Shown one piece after another: positions 35,953 through 46,802 of a stretch of 64,000 nt of DNA. The translations under genes and the position numbers were made by a program. The stretch's first letter is position 1, and each line of letters starts with the position of its first letter. Origin of the DNA: Polytrichum commune (taxonomy: Eukaryota > Streptophyta > Polytrichopsida > Polytrichales > Polytrichaceae). The DNA lies in assembly GCA_950295325.1 (NCBI GenBank), contig OX485808.1, positions 9,426,501-9,490,500 of the forward strand, in the 5' to 3' direction. Under the pieces are notes generated by a model that ran no database searches, was not told where the DNA came from, and was given only the letters and a program-made list of their open reading frames with translations.

Positions 35953-38250
35953 CCTATTTGGGACAACTGAACTCATAGATGCTTGTTGTAATTAGCTGCT
36001 CATGAATGGAAGCGTATACAAACCGTGTATTACAGCTCCAACTTAGAGAGCTTGCAGCAATCTCAGGATTGGGACATGAAAGAAAGAACCAGCATTTGGG
36101 GGGGTTGGGCTCTTTATACTACCCGCCTCCGCTTTGGGCATCCTCTTTGGATGCCTTTCCCACCTGGTCTCCTTTGGATGTTAATTCAAACCTTCTGACT
36201 CAATTTCCCGCTTCTTGTCAATAATAGAGAATGTATATTTAGCTTGGCTCTTCGTTGCCCCAACCACCAAATGAATAATTCAACATATATTTAAAGTTGT
36301 TACCACCCTAACTTGGTCAACACTATTCTTCAACTCTTTCATAATTAGTTTTATACATGAATACACCACCACCTTCCCTATTGCCATCTCCTTTCTCCTT
36401 TTATCATTGTTGTATATTTTTCTCACATCCTTACTAATACTAAATCCCTATATGTAACTTCCATATATCACCATAGTGGATATTTAGTGTTTGAGTTTAC
36501 ATTTAATGTTACTTACTCTCATAGGGTTAGTAATGGGAAGTGTATGTGTTCGTTTTAAGTGTATCAAACACTAACTATCATATAACTAAAAAGGATATAA
36601 AGGTTTTGATACACTACATATGAACGCATACACTGAATACCAATAACCCTATGACAATATGTAAGATTATATCTATTAAGGGGTTTTACTCTACTTGTAG
36701 TCAAACATTATGGTATATTTCAAACAATATATTGACAAAAGATGTGCATGTATTATAAAACTTCATATACTAAAAGTCACTAAATATAATAGTTAATGCT
36801 ATTATTTAGACTCTCACATGAGGACTTATATTTTGAAAACAAATAATTAATGCCATGACAAACTTGAATAATTTGGCCAACTTTCAATTTCTGCTAATTA
36901 AAAGAACATATGTTGTGTTGTAATGTGTGCACCCAATATTGCTTCATCCTCAAGACTCCAAGTGTGACAATAACCTAGTACCTATGTGGAAGTCATTAAT
37001 GGAACCCTAAACCACAAATGACATTTGGCACGTTCAATCTTCCAAGGATGTTTGAACCTATCGTGAAGTCCCTTGAACTCTACCAATGTGTGTGAGCAAA
37101 ACATGCAAAGTTCAAAAGGTATGTCCTCATATCATTCACAACATGAAATCTACTTTAAATTAATATATAATATTTCACTATTCCAAATAACATGTTAACA
37201 TGAACAACATCCTATCCATTATAATCTAGTTCTTATGCTTTTCTTACCAGGTGACAAGGTTATAGGTTAATATTGTATCACCTACTTGTGAGCACAATAT
37301 CGTTTATTTCCTTTAGTGCGTTCATTCGTGAAAAACCACACATCCATCTTTCACGTTTGTGAATTAGGATGTTGTGATGACAATATACATTTGTATTGGA
37401 AACTACAAGCACCAAGGCCCATGTCATTTGACCTATGTGCCATCCAGTTATGGTTTGTGTTGTTTAAGGTTTAGGGTTTAGGGTTTAGGGTTTAGGGTTC
37501 AGGCATCATCAAACATCAAACTGAATGTTTAAATGACTTCATATGATATGTGAACTCCATGGGGTTGCAGTAGATACATTTGTAATCATTTGTTTCTCCC
37601 ATGTACTTCAAATGTGAACTTCTAAGTACATATATTAATGTTCACTCTAATGCTACTTGTTAGGGTATCCATTATAGACTAGAGCATTGTCCTCTACCAA
37701 CAACCATCATATAAATTACAATACATAATCCTAAACTGTTAACCATGTGAATGGTTACCATATTTATATTATTGCACCGTGTAATTGCCTTTGTGGATTG
37801 CAATATAATTATGACTTACTCCTCTTAGACTTTGTAACACTCTCATATGATTCCATAAATTACATTATTCATACACCAAAACGATAATGGCTACATTCAA
37901 CGATGTTATCAATTCCAACGGGTGATCATTCAATTGAACACCATTAAAATATGAGTTGGTGATGGTGTTAATTTTGTGGAATACCTTAGTCCACGTAGGT
38001 TTTTGAGTGGTATTGAATTGCCGCTAATGAATAGCGGGTTAGAAGGCCGGGGCCGGGCGGCCAAGAGAGGCGCCGGCCCTCCTATGTCCCGCACCTAGGG
38101 GCAAGGACAACCAGGAAGGCAATCTCCCTAGGGTGGCAGGTGTCAACACCACAAGCCTCGCGGGCAACCACCTAAACCAAGGAGGTGTCGACACCTGGCA
38201 AGGTGTTGGCCCGCGAGGCTTCTGAGCCGTTGATGGGCCCGGCGCAATCT
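35953..38250. other. AT-rich intergenic region, no gene seen
   Basis: About 2.3 kb between the satellite and the leader of the large plus-strand gene. Mostly AT-rich and single copy; the last 200 bp are GC-rich and contain a repeated AGGTGTCGACACC-like text and GGGCCCGG. Only the telomere-like run at 37467-37499 stands out. Confidence 0.5.
37467..37499 (+). repeat. Interstitial telomere-like repeat (TTTAGGG)
   Basis: About four and a half perfect TTTAGGG units followed by a degenerate TTCAGG. This is the plant telomeric unit. A shorter GGGTTTAGGGT lies at 38268. Such short runs are also common in plant promoters as telo-boxes. Confidence 0.85.
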
Positions 38251-38269
38251 AATGGCCCGGATTCGAGGG

Positions 38270-38881
38270 TTTAGGGTGACCCCTTCCGCTCTCTCCTTCT
38301 CTCCCCTCCTCTTTTTCCTTTCTCTCTTTTTCTTCCTCTCTTCCTCCGCGCCAAGCGCCGCTCTTGGAAACGCCGCCGCCGCTTTCCATAGCGCCGCGCC
38401 AAGCGCTTCCTCTCGCACCTTTTGCTTTTGTCTTGGTCGCGCCGCTTCCCTTCATTCTTCTTTCTCCTTCATTCCTCTCCTCCTCTCTGATGCTTCTCCT
38501 CCTCTTCTCTCATTCTATTCCTCTTGTTATTGTCTTCCTCTTCTTATTCTCTCTTCTTGGTCCAGAGTGTTAGCTTTGAGTGAGTTCGGAGCGGTTTATT
38601 GTGTTGAACTCCTTACTTGTTTTGTAAAATTCATGCATGGAGTGATTTTAGGTTGAGTAGAAGTGAGCACGGTCGAGTGTGATAGAAAGGTAGAGGTCTT
38701 TCAAATTAGGCCTGAGTTTGCAAGAATCAGGGGGTTTGTGAGAAAGTTTTAGGGTGCTTGAGAGATTCATTGTGTTTCTGAGATCTTTGTGAGAGTTGTT
38801 CTTTAGTGCCACAACAGAGTTTCTGAGTCTGGTTGTAAGAAGCAGATTGTGAGAGCAGCTTTCAAGAGTTTGAAAGACAAG
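38270..38881 (+). promoter_or_regulatory. Probable core promoter and 5' untranslated exon of large gene
   Basis: A GC-rich segment with GGGCCC elements and a telo-box is followed by a long pyrimidine-rich run (38280-38345), typical of plant transcription start regions. The stretch ends in a good donor, GACAAG/GTAAGC, at 38881/38882; the matching acceptor ATTGCAG ends at 39967, directly before the ATG at 39968. The start site within 38270-38350 is inferred; no TATA box was found. Confidence 0.5.
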
Positions 38882-39002
38882 GTAAGCAATTTGCATCAGT
38901 GCACACAATTTGCATCATTCCCTTTAGGTTCCTGTTACATATACAATGCATAAGCATTGTATATGTTGCCCAAGCATTAAACATGCATCTGGAAACACAG
39001 TA

Positions 39003-39940
39003 GTTTGGGGAGACGACCCAAACTCATATTAAAATATAATAAATATTTGAATTGCAGCCTAAAATGAACTAAATGTTTGGGTCGTTCGACCCAAACATTG
39101 TAGCCTCTTGTTTGGGTCGAGCGACCCAAACATTGGAGCCTCATTATGTTTGGGTCGCTCGACCCAAACATTACAGGGAGAAGAACTAAACCACATTGTA
39201 AAATATAAAAGAACTTTAAAAATTAAGTAAATGTTTGGGTCGTTCGACCCAAACATTGCAGACTGAAATGACTGGGTTTGGGTACCTAAATTTGCAGCCT
39301 AACATGTTTGGGTCGCTCGACCCAAACATTACAGGGAGAAGAACTAAACCACATTGTAAAATATAAAAGAACTTCAAAAATTAAGTGAATGTTTGGGTCG
39401 TTCGACCCAAACATTGCAGTCTGAAATGATTGGGTTGAGCTACCTAAATTTGCAACCTAACATGTTTCGGTCGGTCGACCCAAACATTACAGGGAGAAGA
39501 ACTAAAGCACATTGTAAAATAAAAAAGAAATTTGAAAATTAAGTAATTGTTTGGGTCGTTCGACCCAAACATTGCAGTCTGAAATGAATGGGTTGAGCTA
39601 CCTAAATTTGCAGCCTAACATATTTGGGTCGCTCGACCCAAACATTACAAGGAGAAGAACTAAACCACATTGTAAAATATAAAAGAACTTCGAAAATTAA
39701 GTAATTGTTTGGGTCGTTCGACCCAAACATTGCAGTCTGAAATGAATGTGTTGAGATACCTAAATTTGCAGCCTCATCATGTTTGGGTCGCTCGACCCAA
39801 ACATTACAGGGTGACCACCTAAACCACACTTTAAAATCTAAAAGATCTTTTAAAACGACTTTGAAAATTAAGTAAATGTTTGGGTCAATCCTCCAAATGT
39901 TAAATGCACATTGCAATACTTTGGGTCGATCGACCGAAAC
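39003..39940. repeat. Intron 1 array: 158-bp units with paired palindromes
   Basis: Ten perfect copies of TTTGGGTCGNNCGACCCAAA start at 39076, 39111, 39149, 39234, 39307, 39392, 39550, 39623, 39708 and 39782; imperfect ones at 39003, 39465 and 39921. Copies with centre TT (39234, 39392, 39550, 39708) recur every 158 bp, and copies with centre CT (39149, 39307, 39623, 39782) interleave at the same period. The whole array lies within the inferred intron 38882-39967. Confidence 0.92.
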
Positions 39941-39967
39941 TCACAGTTTCGATTTCTTGGATTGCAG

Positions 39968-42900
39968 ATGGCCCCTAAAAAGAGACCAGGTGAAAGGTGG
40001 TTCATGCTCGCGCCAGACCACCTTTGGCAGGAGTATGAAACTCCACAGGACGATTCTTACGTCCCAAAAGATGGCGTCGTTTTGGCATGGTCCGTTCAGG
40101 TGGTGAAGGCATCCATGTTCAAGCTGCTATTCGTGGTGAAGGTGGGGACCCACGAGCAGCACACCTGGGCAACGCTGACGGGATGGGAGGTTGCGTCCGT
40201 CCAGTCTCTCGGGGACTACGTAGACGTGATACTGGAGAACTCCGCCGTGCAGAACGTCCACATGTTCATGCACCAGTTCTCCGAGCCCTTCGACCCCCTG
40301 TACGCCAAGGAGACTTGCGTCGACCCTGAAACCATAAAACCGGAGGCCATATTCATAGATGGTAGTGTAACGAACACGAAGGTTGCGAGCAGGTTCACGA
40401 AGTTAAAACAGGCTATCACGGTTCTCAACAAGGCGCTGCAAAGCAAACCCAAGACGCAGCAGCCTGTGAGGCGGAAGGCAACGACGGAAGAAGGCGCAGG
40501 GTCCTCAAGACCACAAACTGTGAGGAAACCGCGGGCGGTCCCTGCAGACTCGAGACGGACGAGCACTACAACAACGCCGGCTGACAGCGAGACGCCAACG
40601 CCATCAGGAAGCCGTCAGACGACCCCTTCCAAGAGGGGAAGAGAGTCATCGGGGATGACTGACGAGCCTGTTTCCCCGGAGCTCCGGATGCCGAAGCCTG
40701 GCCAAGAGGTGGATGCAGGCGAAATACAAAAAATAAACAACAACTTCGAGACAAAATGCCTGCACTGCTTCTTCATGGGCAGGGACTTCAAATTCGAGGT
40801 CAACATTGCGCAGTGCCACCTTGCGCCACCAGAGAAGTGCGTCCGAGCCAAGGAGGACGCCTACGTCGACTGGATGGTCGCTCAAATCTTGGGCGGGCAG
40901 TTCAAGGACGACAGGCAGACAATTGTTGTCATGCCACAAGGGCTGAAAAGAATGCCGACGCCTGAGATGTGGCCGGCAATCTCTAAAGGAGACTTCTGGC
41001 TGATTGACGGGCAGCACAGTGTGGAGGCCTCGAAAAAAATCCAGCTGATGACCGAGTGGGACGACCCGAACAACCAGAAGGAGAAGCTAAAAGTTTGGAA
41101 GGCTTTGGTGGTTTGGTCGGACAACGAGACGGTCCTCAGCGACATCTCCAGGTTCTTCAACATGGGGAACAAAAAGAGGGCCTATCAGGCATCGTGGATC
41201 AGAAACATCATGGCCTCGAGGGAGGTGTGGGAGTTTTATGGAAGGCCTCCCAAGGAAAGGGAGAATGCTAAAGACAAGAACCCCAAATGGGAGGTGAGTA
41301 TGTTTGGGTCGATCGACCCAAACTCCTACATTGTTTTGTTGTCATCGCCAGGTTGATAGTTTGGGTCGGTCGACCCAAACTCTGAAATTATTTTGATATT
41401 GTCCCCAGGTTCATAGTTTGGGTCGGTCGACCCAAACTCTGAAATTGTTAAGATGTTTTCGCCAGGTTCATAGTTTGGGTCGTTCGACCCAAACTGCTGT
41501 TGCATTTGTTTTTCCATTATGTGTTGTCTAACATGTGCTAATGTCTTCCTGTGCAGGACTTCAAATATCAAATGATCAATAAATTCTCCTCGATCGACAA
41601 TGCTAGCCACAAGCAGAAAAAGTATAACGAGCTGAGAGGAGAAATCTATTTGATCACAGCGTCCGATTCCGTATGGGCAAGATGGAAGAGTGTTTTTGAA
41701 AAACACGAGACGGGGGACCTCATGGACCCCGACACCGGCATGCTCTTCAACCAGACTACGCGCTTCAAGCAAATGAAGCCTCTGGTGAGGGAGTTCTTCA
41801 GAGCGCTTCAAGGTCTCTCCGAGACAGAGATGGGAAAAGCGGCGTCCCACATCCTACACGTGGAGACGACGGCGAAGAGATGCTGGGTCCACCCTAAGAT
41901 CGTCTTCACCAAACCCAAGATCTTCGTCCCTTCATGCTACACAATGAAGGAATGGACGGAGAACAGGAAGAAGAAGACGACCATCGTCCAGGAGCTGCAC
42001 AAGCTTGTGCCAGAGAAGAAGCTCATCGTGGACGGAGAGGTCGACGAGGCGCACTGGAGGGCCTTCAAAGCCGAATATAAGTTTACCAGTGCGTCCATGG
42101 CGGCACTCATGAGGGAGGCGGGAGACGACTTCCTCAGATCCAAGCTCGTGAAGGGGGGGAGGAACCGGGCGCTTCCCGAACACTCAGTGCGGGCCTTCTC
42201 CAACTTCATAAAGGAGAAGAAGATCGTCAGTTTCGAAGGCGATGCGCAATTCAACATGGTCACTGTCGAACCTCTCAGGATCCAGGGTTGGCCGGGTTCT
42301 GAGTCAAGGAAGGCGATCAGGACTAGAGCCGGGGACCGCTTCCCCTTCGGAATGATAGACTTCAGGAACATCCCTGGAGCCTCATTCGAGGGGACTATGA
42401 GCACCCCTTTTTACGATCCTTTCTTGTCGAAGTTCGTGGACTACGGCAGCCCCAAATTCAGGGAGGTCGACGTCTGGCTCTGGATTGTCGAGGACAGAAG
42501 GGCAGAGCAGGTTTACGAGATCGTGCGCAAATTGCAGCCGGAGTATGCCGTCTCGAAATCTCACTACGTTGCTGCACCGGCGGAGGGGGCGTACAGCACG
42601 CTGAAAGACAAGAAGACGAAGATCGTCAACGTGCTGTGTTTGTACTTCGTGTACAAAGCTGAGCTGGTTAAGGTGCCAAACCATCCCATAGCCAGGATGG
42701 AAAAGCTCTTCCAAGTCCAAGAAGGGTTGGGTACCAGCAGGAGCTTATATGACGAGGCGAAGTACGCCAACTACCCCGCGGATGAGCTGCGCATGGAGTT
42801 CTACCTGCGGATGATGAGGACCCTCACGAAGAGAGGGGACTGCATCTTCAACGTTTTCGGGGGGTCCAAACCGATTTTTGCAGCCATTGTAAGCAGAAAA

Positions 42901-45894
42901 CCCAGAAGTCCCTATACGTTCGGTTTGGGTCGAACGACCCAAACTAGGGGCATGCACAGTTTGGGTCGAGCGACCCAAACTAGGGCCATGCATAGTTTGG
43001 GTCGAGCGACCCAAACTAACTATTCTTATTTTGTTTTGGAAGTCATTTTCCATTATATGTTCATTTGGTGTTACTAATAGTATTGATTTTGATTGTGCAG
43101 ATGTCTGGGTTGAACATCTACTCCTATGTGGAGGATGCCGATGTTCAATTCTACAGGACCCAAAAGGCGCTGGCCAAGAGAATGGACATCCTCGACTGGA
43201 TACCCGGATCCTACGTCGAAGAGATCGTCGAGGGGGGCGAGAATCCTTTGGATATTGCGAGGCGAATCAACCCGGGTGAATTCGCCATGCGGGCCCCCGT
43301 TCAATTGCCAGAGCCGCTCATCGGGTTGCATCCGGGCAATCCGTCTATGGGAGCAGGTGGCGAGGTTGGGGAGGAGGGGGAGGAAGACGAGGAGGAGGCG
43401 GAGGAGGAAGCAGAGAAAGTGGAGGGGGAGGTGGAGGAAGGGGCAACAGGATTCACTCAAGAATCCGAGGCCCCTCAGCGGAAGAAGGCCATGCGGCCTG
43501 CCACGCCGCAGAGCAGGCTGGTGCCCGCGTTGACGGTGGACGACGCCAAGGATATGTACTCGAGGGACGCGACGGCCACCTTCAGGGAGCGTAGAAGGAT
43601 GAAGGGGAAGAAGCTGTACGGGGACTATGCGGTGGAGGAGACGATCGCAATAAGCTCCGAGGACGAGGACGACATGGAACTCGCCAAGAAGCTGAGGTCT
43701 GATCCTGCCTCCCCCAGAGCGTTCGCCGGGAATGTGAGGGTGAAACCGGAGGTCCTCACCGTGGAGGAGGCGAACGCAAAAATGCTCCGAGACGAGGAGC
43801 AGCGTGTGCGACTGCAGAGGGCTGCCGCCGAGGAACCCTCTGTCCGCAACGAAGTCGCGGAGTTGAGGGCTCTCCTGTTGGAGCAGGAGCGGCAAAGGGC
43901 GATGTCCCAAACTCCGTCCCAAGCGGACCTCATCACGCAAGTGATCCAGGGCATGCTGGCGCAGGGATTGGTGATGGCTCCCCCGAGTTCATTCCCTCAC
44001 TTGCCCGCAGGCTTCCCTCCACAGGATATCCGCCCGCGGCCGGCGTTGGAGCATTCCTTCAGCTTCGCGGATTTGCTGCAGCCGCACGCCCGTCCTTACG
44101 CGCCTGTGCAGCAGGTGGATGATCCAAACCTTTGGCGCGTCCCCGGAGCGTCCAGCTCGTTGGCACCCCCCCCGCTCCGGCCTCCCATCCTCTTGCCCCC
44201 ACACCACCAGCGGGACGACCCCCACATGTTTGGGTCGTCCGACCCAAACAGTGCCGACGTTGCAGCGTCGCAGAGCGACCCTCGCCAAGCAGCAGGGTTT
44301 GGGTCGGCCGACCCAAACCCCGTCCCCCATCAGACCCCGGTCGACGAGCCTATGCTAGATGTTGAAGGCCCGCAAGGGCCTGGTGATACCTCTACTCCTA
44401 ACCCAGTCGATGAACCAATGCATGATGCGCATGCGGAGGTTGGGTTGGGACAAAGGCCTGACAGTCAGCCTTTGCAGGAGCAGGTTGCGGCTGACGGCGT
44501 CGTCGGAGGCGGCGGTGACAGAGGTGGGGCAGCGCACGCGATGCCGGCATCAACGTCGTCAAGGCACGACCAAGGCGAGGTAATGCACTGACCCCACTCA
44601 GTTTGGGTCGGTCGACCCAAACTTCCTGGGTCTTTGACTTCTTGCCTTGGTCGTGTCCCCTAGCTAGGACGAACTTAGGCCCCCCCCGGCACTCGCGCCC
44701 TTCGTCACCCCCAGCGACCATTCGTTCGTCCACCTACCCCCGGCTTTGCAACGAAGTCTTCATCACGGCGGCCCGTCTCTTCAATTTTTTCTAGATGTAG
44801 AAGTAGGCTAGTTTGAACGCATCGTTCAACGCGGCTCCCCCAATCAAGATGTACATAGAGCATTGTATATAATATAATCACCATTTTTGACTCCTATATA
44901 CTTGTATATTGTGTTTGAATGTATTTTGTATGCTCTTGTATCCCTTGTATCCCTTGTTGCACCCCCTCCAAAATGAATCAAATGCTTTTGTGTTTGCACC
45001 GAGAACGCTCGTTTCCTTAATGCTTCGTTTGGACATAGCATGACATAAGTCGCCCCCGTTTTCTCTCGCTCGTATCCGCAGGGCTCGGAGCATAGCGTAG
45101 CGGCTCCCCGACGCTCTTCCCCAAGGAGCGGAGAGGGCAGCGCGGCGGCGCCCCCGGTTTTACCCGCCCCGCCCCCGCTGCCGAAGAAACGATTCCTGGT
45201 GTTAGACCTGAACGGGGTCCTCGTCCAATGCGTTCATTGCCCTAGGACCCCCACGGTGCCCTTTTGCAAGCCCGAGGACGCTAATTACGACGGGCCGCCC
45301 ACGTTCATAAAGAGCAAACTAGTTCACCTCCGCCCGTGGCTTCGGACCTTCCTCCAGATCGCCCAACAACGATGGTGGGTGGTCGTCTGGAGCTCCATGA
45401 AGGCCGAGAACACCAATGCCGTCGTGGAGTTCATCTTCAAGGGCATCGAGCCCCCCTGCATGGTCCTAGCACAAGAAGCCTGTAGAATATTGTACACACC
45501 TGACGGCAAAGTCGTCAAAAAACCAAACAACCCCGCTTCCCCCCAATATCTCAAGGTCTTGAAGCCCATTTTTTGGGACCAACGTCCGTCCTTGATAGGC
45601 GTCCCCTACGACGTCCGCCCCACCCGCGAGAACACGCTCATGGTGGACGACAGCGCCGCAAAGAACATGTTGAACCCGACGGCCAACCTCATAGTTTGCC
45701 CTACATGGACGGTCGAGAAGGTCCGGGACCGATTTTTGTTAGACCTTAGTAAATACCTCCAGGCGCTCTGGGGTAGCGGGCTACCTGTAAACAATTTTGT
45801 TAGGAACAATCCGATAGGCGAGAGATACTTGGATCCACGAGACCATTTGTACAGAGAGTTGTTCTCACACGCGAAATTCAACAAGCTCATTTGA
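39968..45894 (+). CDS. ParB-like / amino-methyltransferase-like / FCP1-type phosphatase fusion (about 1649 aa, 4 coding exons)
   Basis: Exons 39968-41293, 41557-42888, 43101-44579 and 45082-45894; all three internal introns have GT-AG ends and phase 0. Residues 1-160 unknown; 160-250 a low-complexity linker; about 265-425 a ParB/DndB-like fold with IVVMPQG (319-325) and FWLIDGQHSVEA (343-354). Residues 443-906 resemble an N6-adenine/N4-cytosine methyltransferase of the order with the SAM motif last: TKRGDCIFNVFGGSKP (866-881), FAAI/MSGL across intron 3, then YSYVEDADVQF (893-903). The expected D/N-PPY catalytic box is not seen; VDVWLWIVEDRR (746-757) sits where it should be, so the domain may bind DNA or SAM without methylating. 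Residues 907-1379 are an acidic, Pro-rich linker with a SUMO-binding-like TIAISSEDEDD and a coiled coil. Residues 1417-1649 are an FCP1/NLI-type HAD domain: FLVLDLNGVL, VVVWSSMKAEN, LMVDDSAAKNMLNP. DLNG in place of DxDG is common in the plant subgroup. Single-transcript status is inferred from phase agreement. Confidence 0.68.
41303..41493. repeat. Intron 2 array: four palindromes at 57-bp spacing
   Basis: Perfect palindromes start at 41303 (centre AT), 41360 (GT), 41417 (GT) and 41474 (TT), exactly 57 bp apart, in intron 41294-41556. The spacer text (GCCAGGTTCATAG and similar) is unrelated to the spacers of the other arrays. Confidence 0.93.
42924..43015. repeat. Intron 3 array: three palindromes at 36-bp spacing
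   Basis: Perfect palindromes start at 42924 (centre AA), 42960 (AG) and 42996 (AG), exactly 36 bp apart, in intron 42889-43100. The spacer is CTAGGGGCATGCACAG-like, again different from the other arrays. Confidence 0.93.
44229..44317. repeat. Two palindromes inside the coding sequence
   Basis: Perfect copies at 44229-44248 (centre TC) and 44298-44317 (centre GC) within the linker exon. In frame they read FGSSDPN and FGSADPN, in a Pro-rich disordered region, so the protein tolerates them. Confidence 0.92.
44602..44621. repeat. Palindrome in intron 4
   Basis: Single perfect copy (centre GT), 22 bp after the donor GAG/GTAATG at 44579/44580, in intron 44580-45081. Confidence 0.92.
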
Positions 45895-46031
45895 GGCACT
45901 ATGTGTGTTTGTATGTGTGTGTGTGTGCCCGCCCACTTTGTGTAATATATGCTTCATATGTATCTTGATTTTCACGCGCTCTATCAAACCCTCCTCCCTT
46001 GGGTTTTGTTTTGTTTTAATTTTGGCTCCAG

Positions 46032-46802
46032 CGTTTGGATCCCTCGATTGACATCGTGAGCGAGTCAAACTTGGGGAGCTTCTTCTACGAGACTGTTTAC
46101 GACGCCGCGTCAACCATTGACTACTCCAAGGAGCCTATTGACGCCGGCGTCGTCGATAGCCCCCCACCCAAGCAAATCTTCCGGCGATCTGCGTCCCCGT
46201 CGCCGCTCAAGGGCATAAATCGCAAATGCGTCCGGACGTCCCCCTCTCGACCCGGCGGCCATATTACACCTCAACGGCGGCTGCGGATGGACGCTCGGCC
46301 AACGAAGAGTGGAACCCTTCCTATTCCTTTGCGGGACGCCTTGCCCCTCCTCGCCAACTCCGACGGGAACGCCCCCGGTGACAAGGTGAACCCCCCCCCC
46401 CCAACATGGTTAACCGCGCATTACAATCATCCCACACTTAAAAAATGAACGTGTGACACGTTTGGGTCTTCCTCCCTTAACTAACACGTGTGTTCTTGCA
46501 TTCACGCGTTGCAGGTTGCTCCCGCCCGTAAACCTATGCGGGATGATCCGTCCGTCGAGGTGGAGCGTTTCTACTCCATGACCAGAAATGCAAGACAGTC
46601 CACTTCATCGTATTCGAATTCTTCGTCGTATAATTCGGGCGGCCGACGGAATCCAAAATGTGTTATTGTTGGCTGTCACCCCAAGAATGGCTATAGTCGC
46701 GGGGCGGAGATTTTCAGGAATGTTGAAGCAATGCGAGCAAAAGAAGCCGCAGCAAAAGAAAAAGAGGCAAAAGAAAAAGAGGCACTCTCCGAGGCTAGAT
46801 AG
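46032..46802 (+). CDS. Small conserved protein, copy 1 (3' two exons seen)
   Basis: Exons 46032-46385 and 46515-46802, joined in phase 0 (donor ACAAG/GTGAAC, acceptor TTGCAG/GTTGCT), give 213 residues. No ATG precedes the first one in frame: an in-frame TAA at 46017 is followed by an acceptor-like GGCTCCAG, so an upstream exon is needed. Landmarks shared with copy 2 (52175-53161): YDAASTIDYS, GVVDSPPP, SPSPL, the intron position, and the C-terminal NGYSRGAEIFRNVEA followed by a Lys/Glu/Ala helix. The function is unknown to me. It lies just downstream of the phosphatase exon in both copies. Because the exon accepts in phase 0, it could also be an alternative last exon of the large gene. Confidence 0.6.

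Noticed and set aside
38252..38656. 134-codon frame resembling a signal-peptide or membrane protein
   Set aside because: Composition reflects the pyrimidine-rich leader of the large gene; a good splice donor downstream and no conserved motif argue for untranslated exon.
34940..43015. CRISPR-like arrays of a 20-bp palindromic repeat
   Set aside because: Spacers within each array are near-identical to one another, the sequence is eukaryotic with introns, and no cas genes exist.
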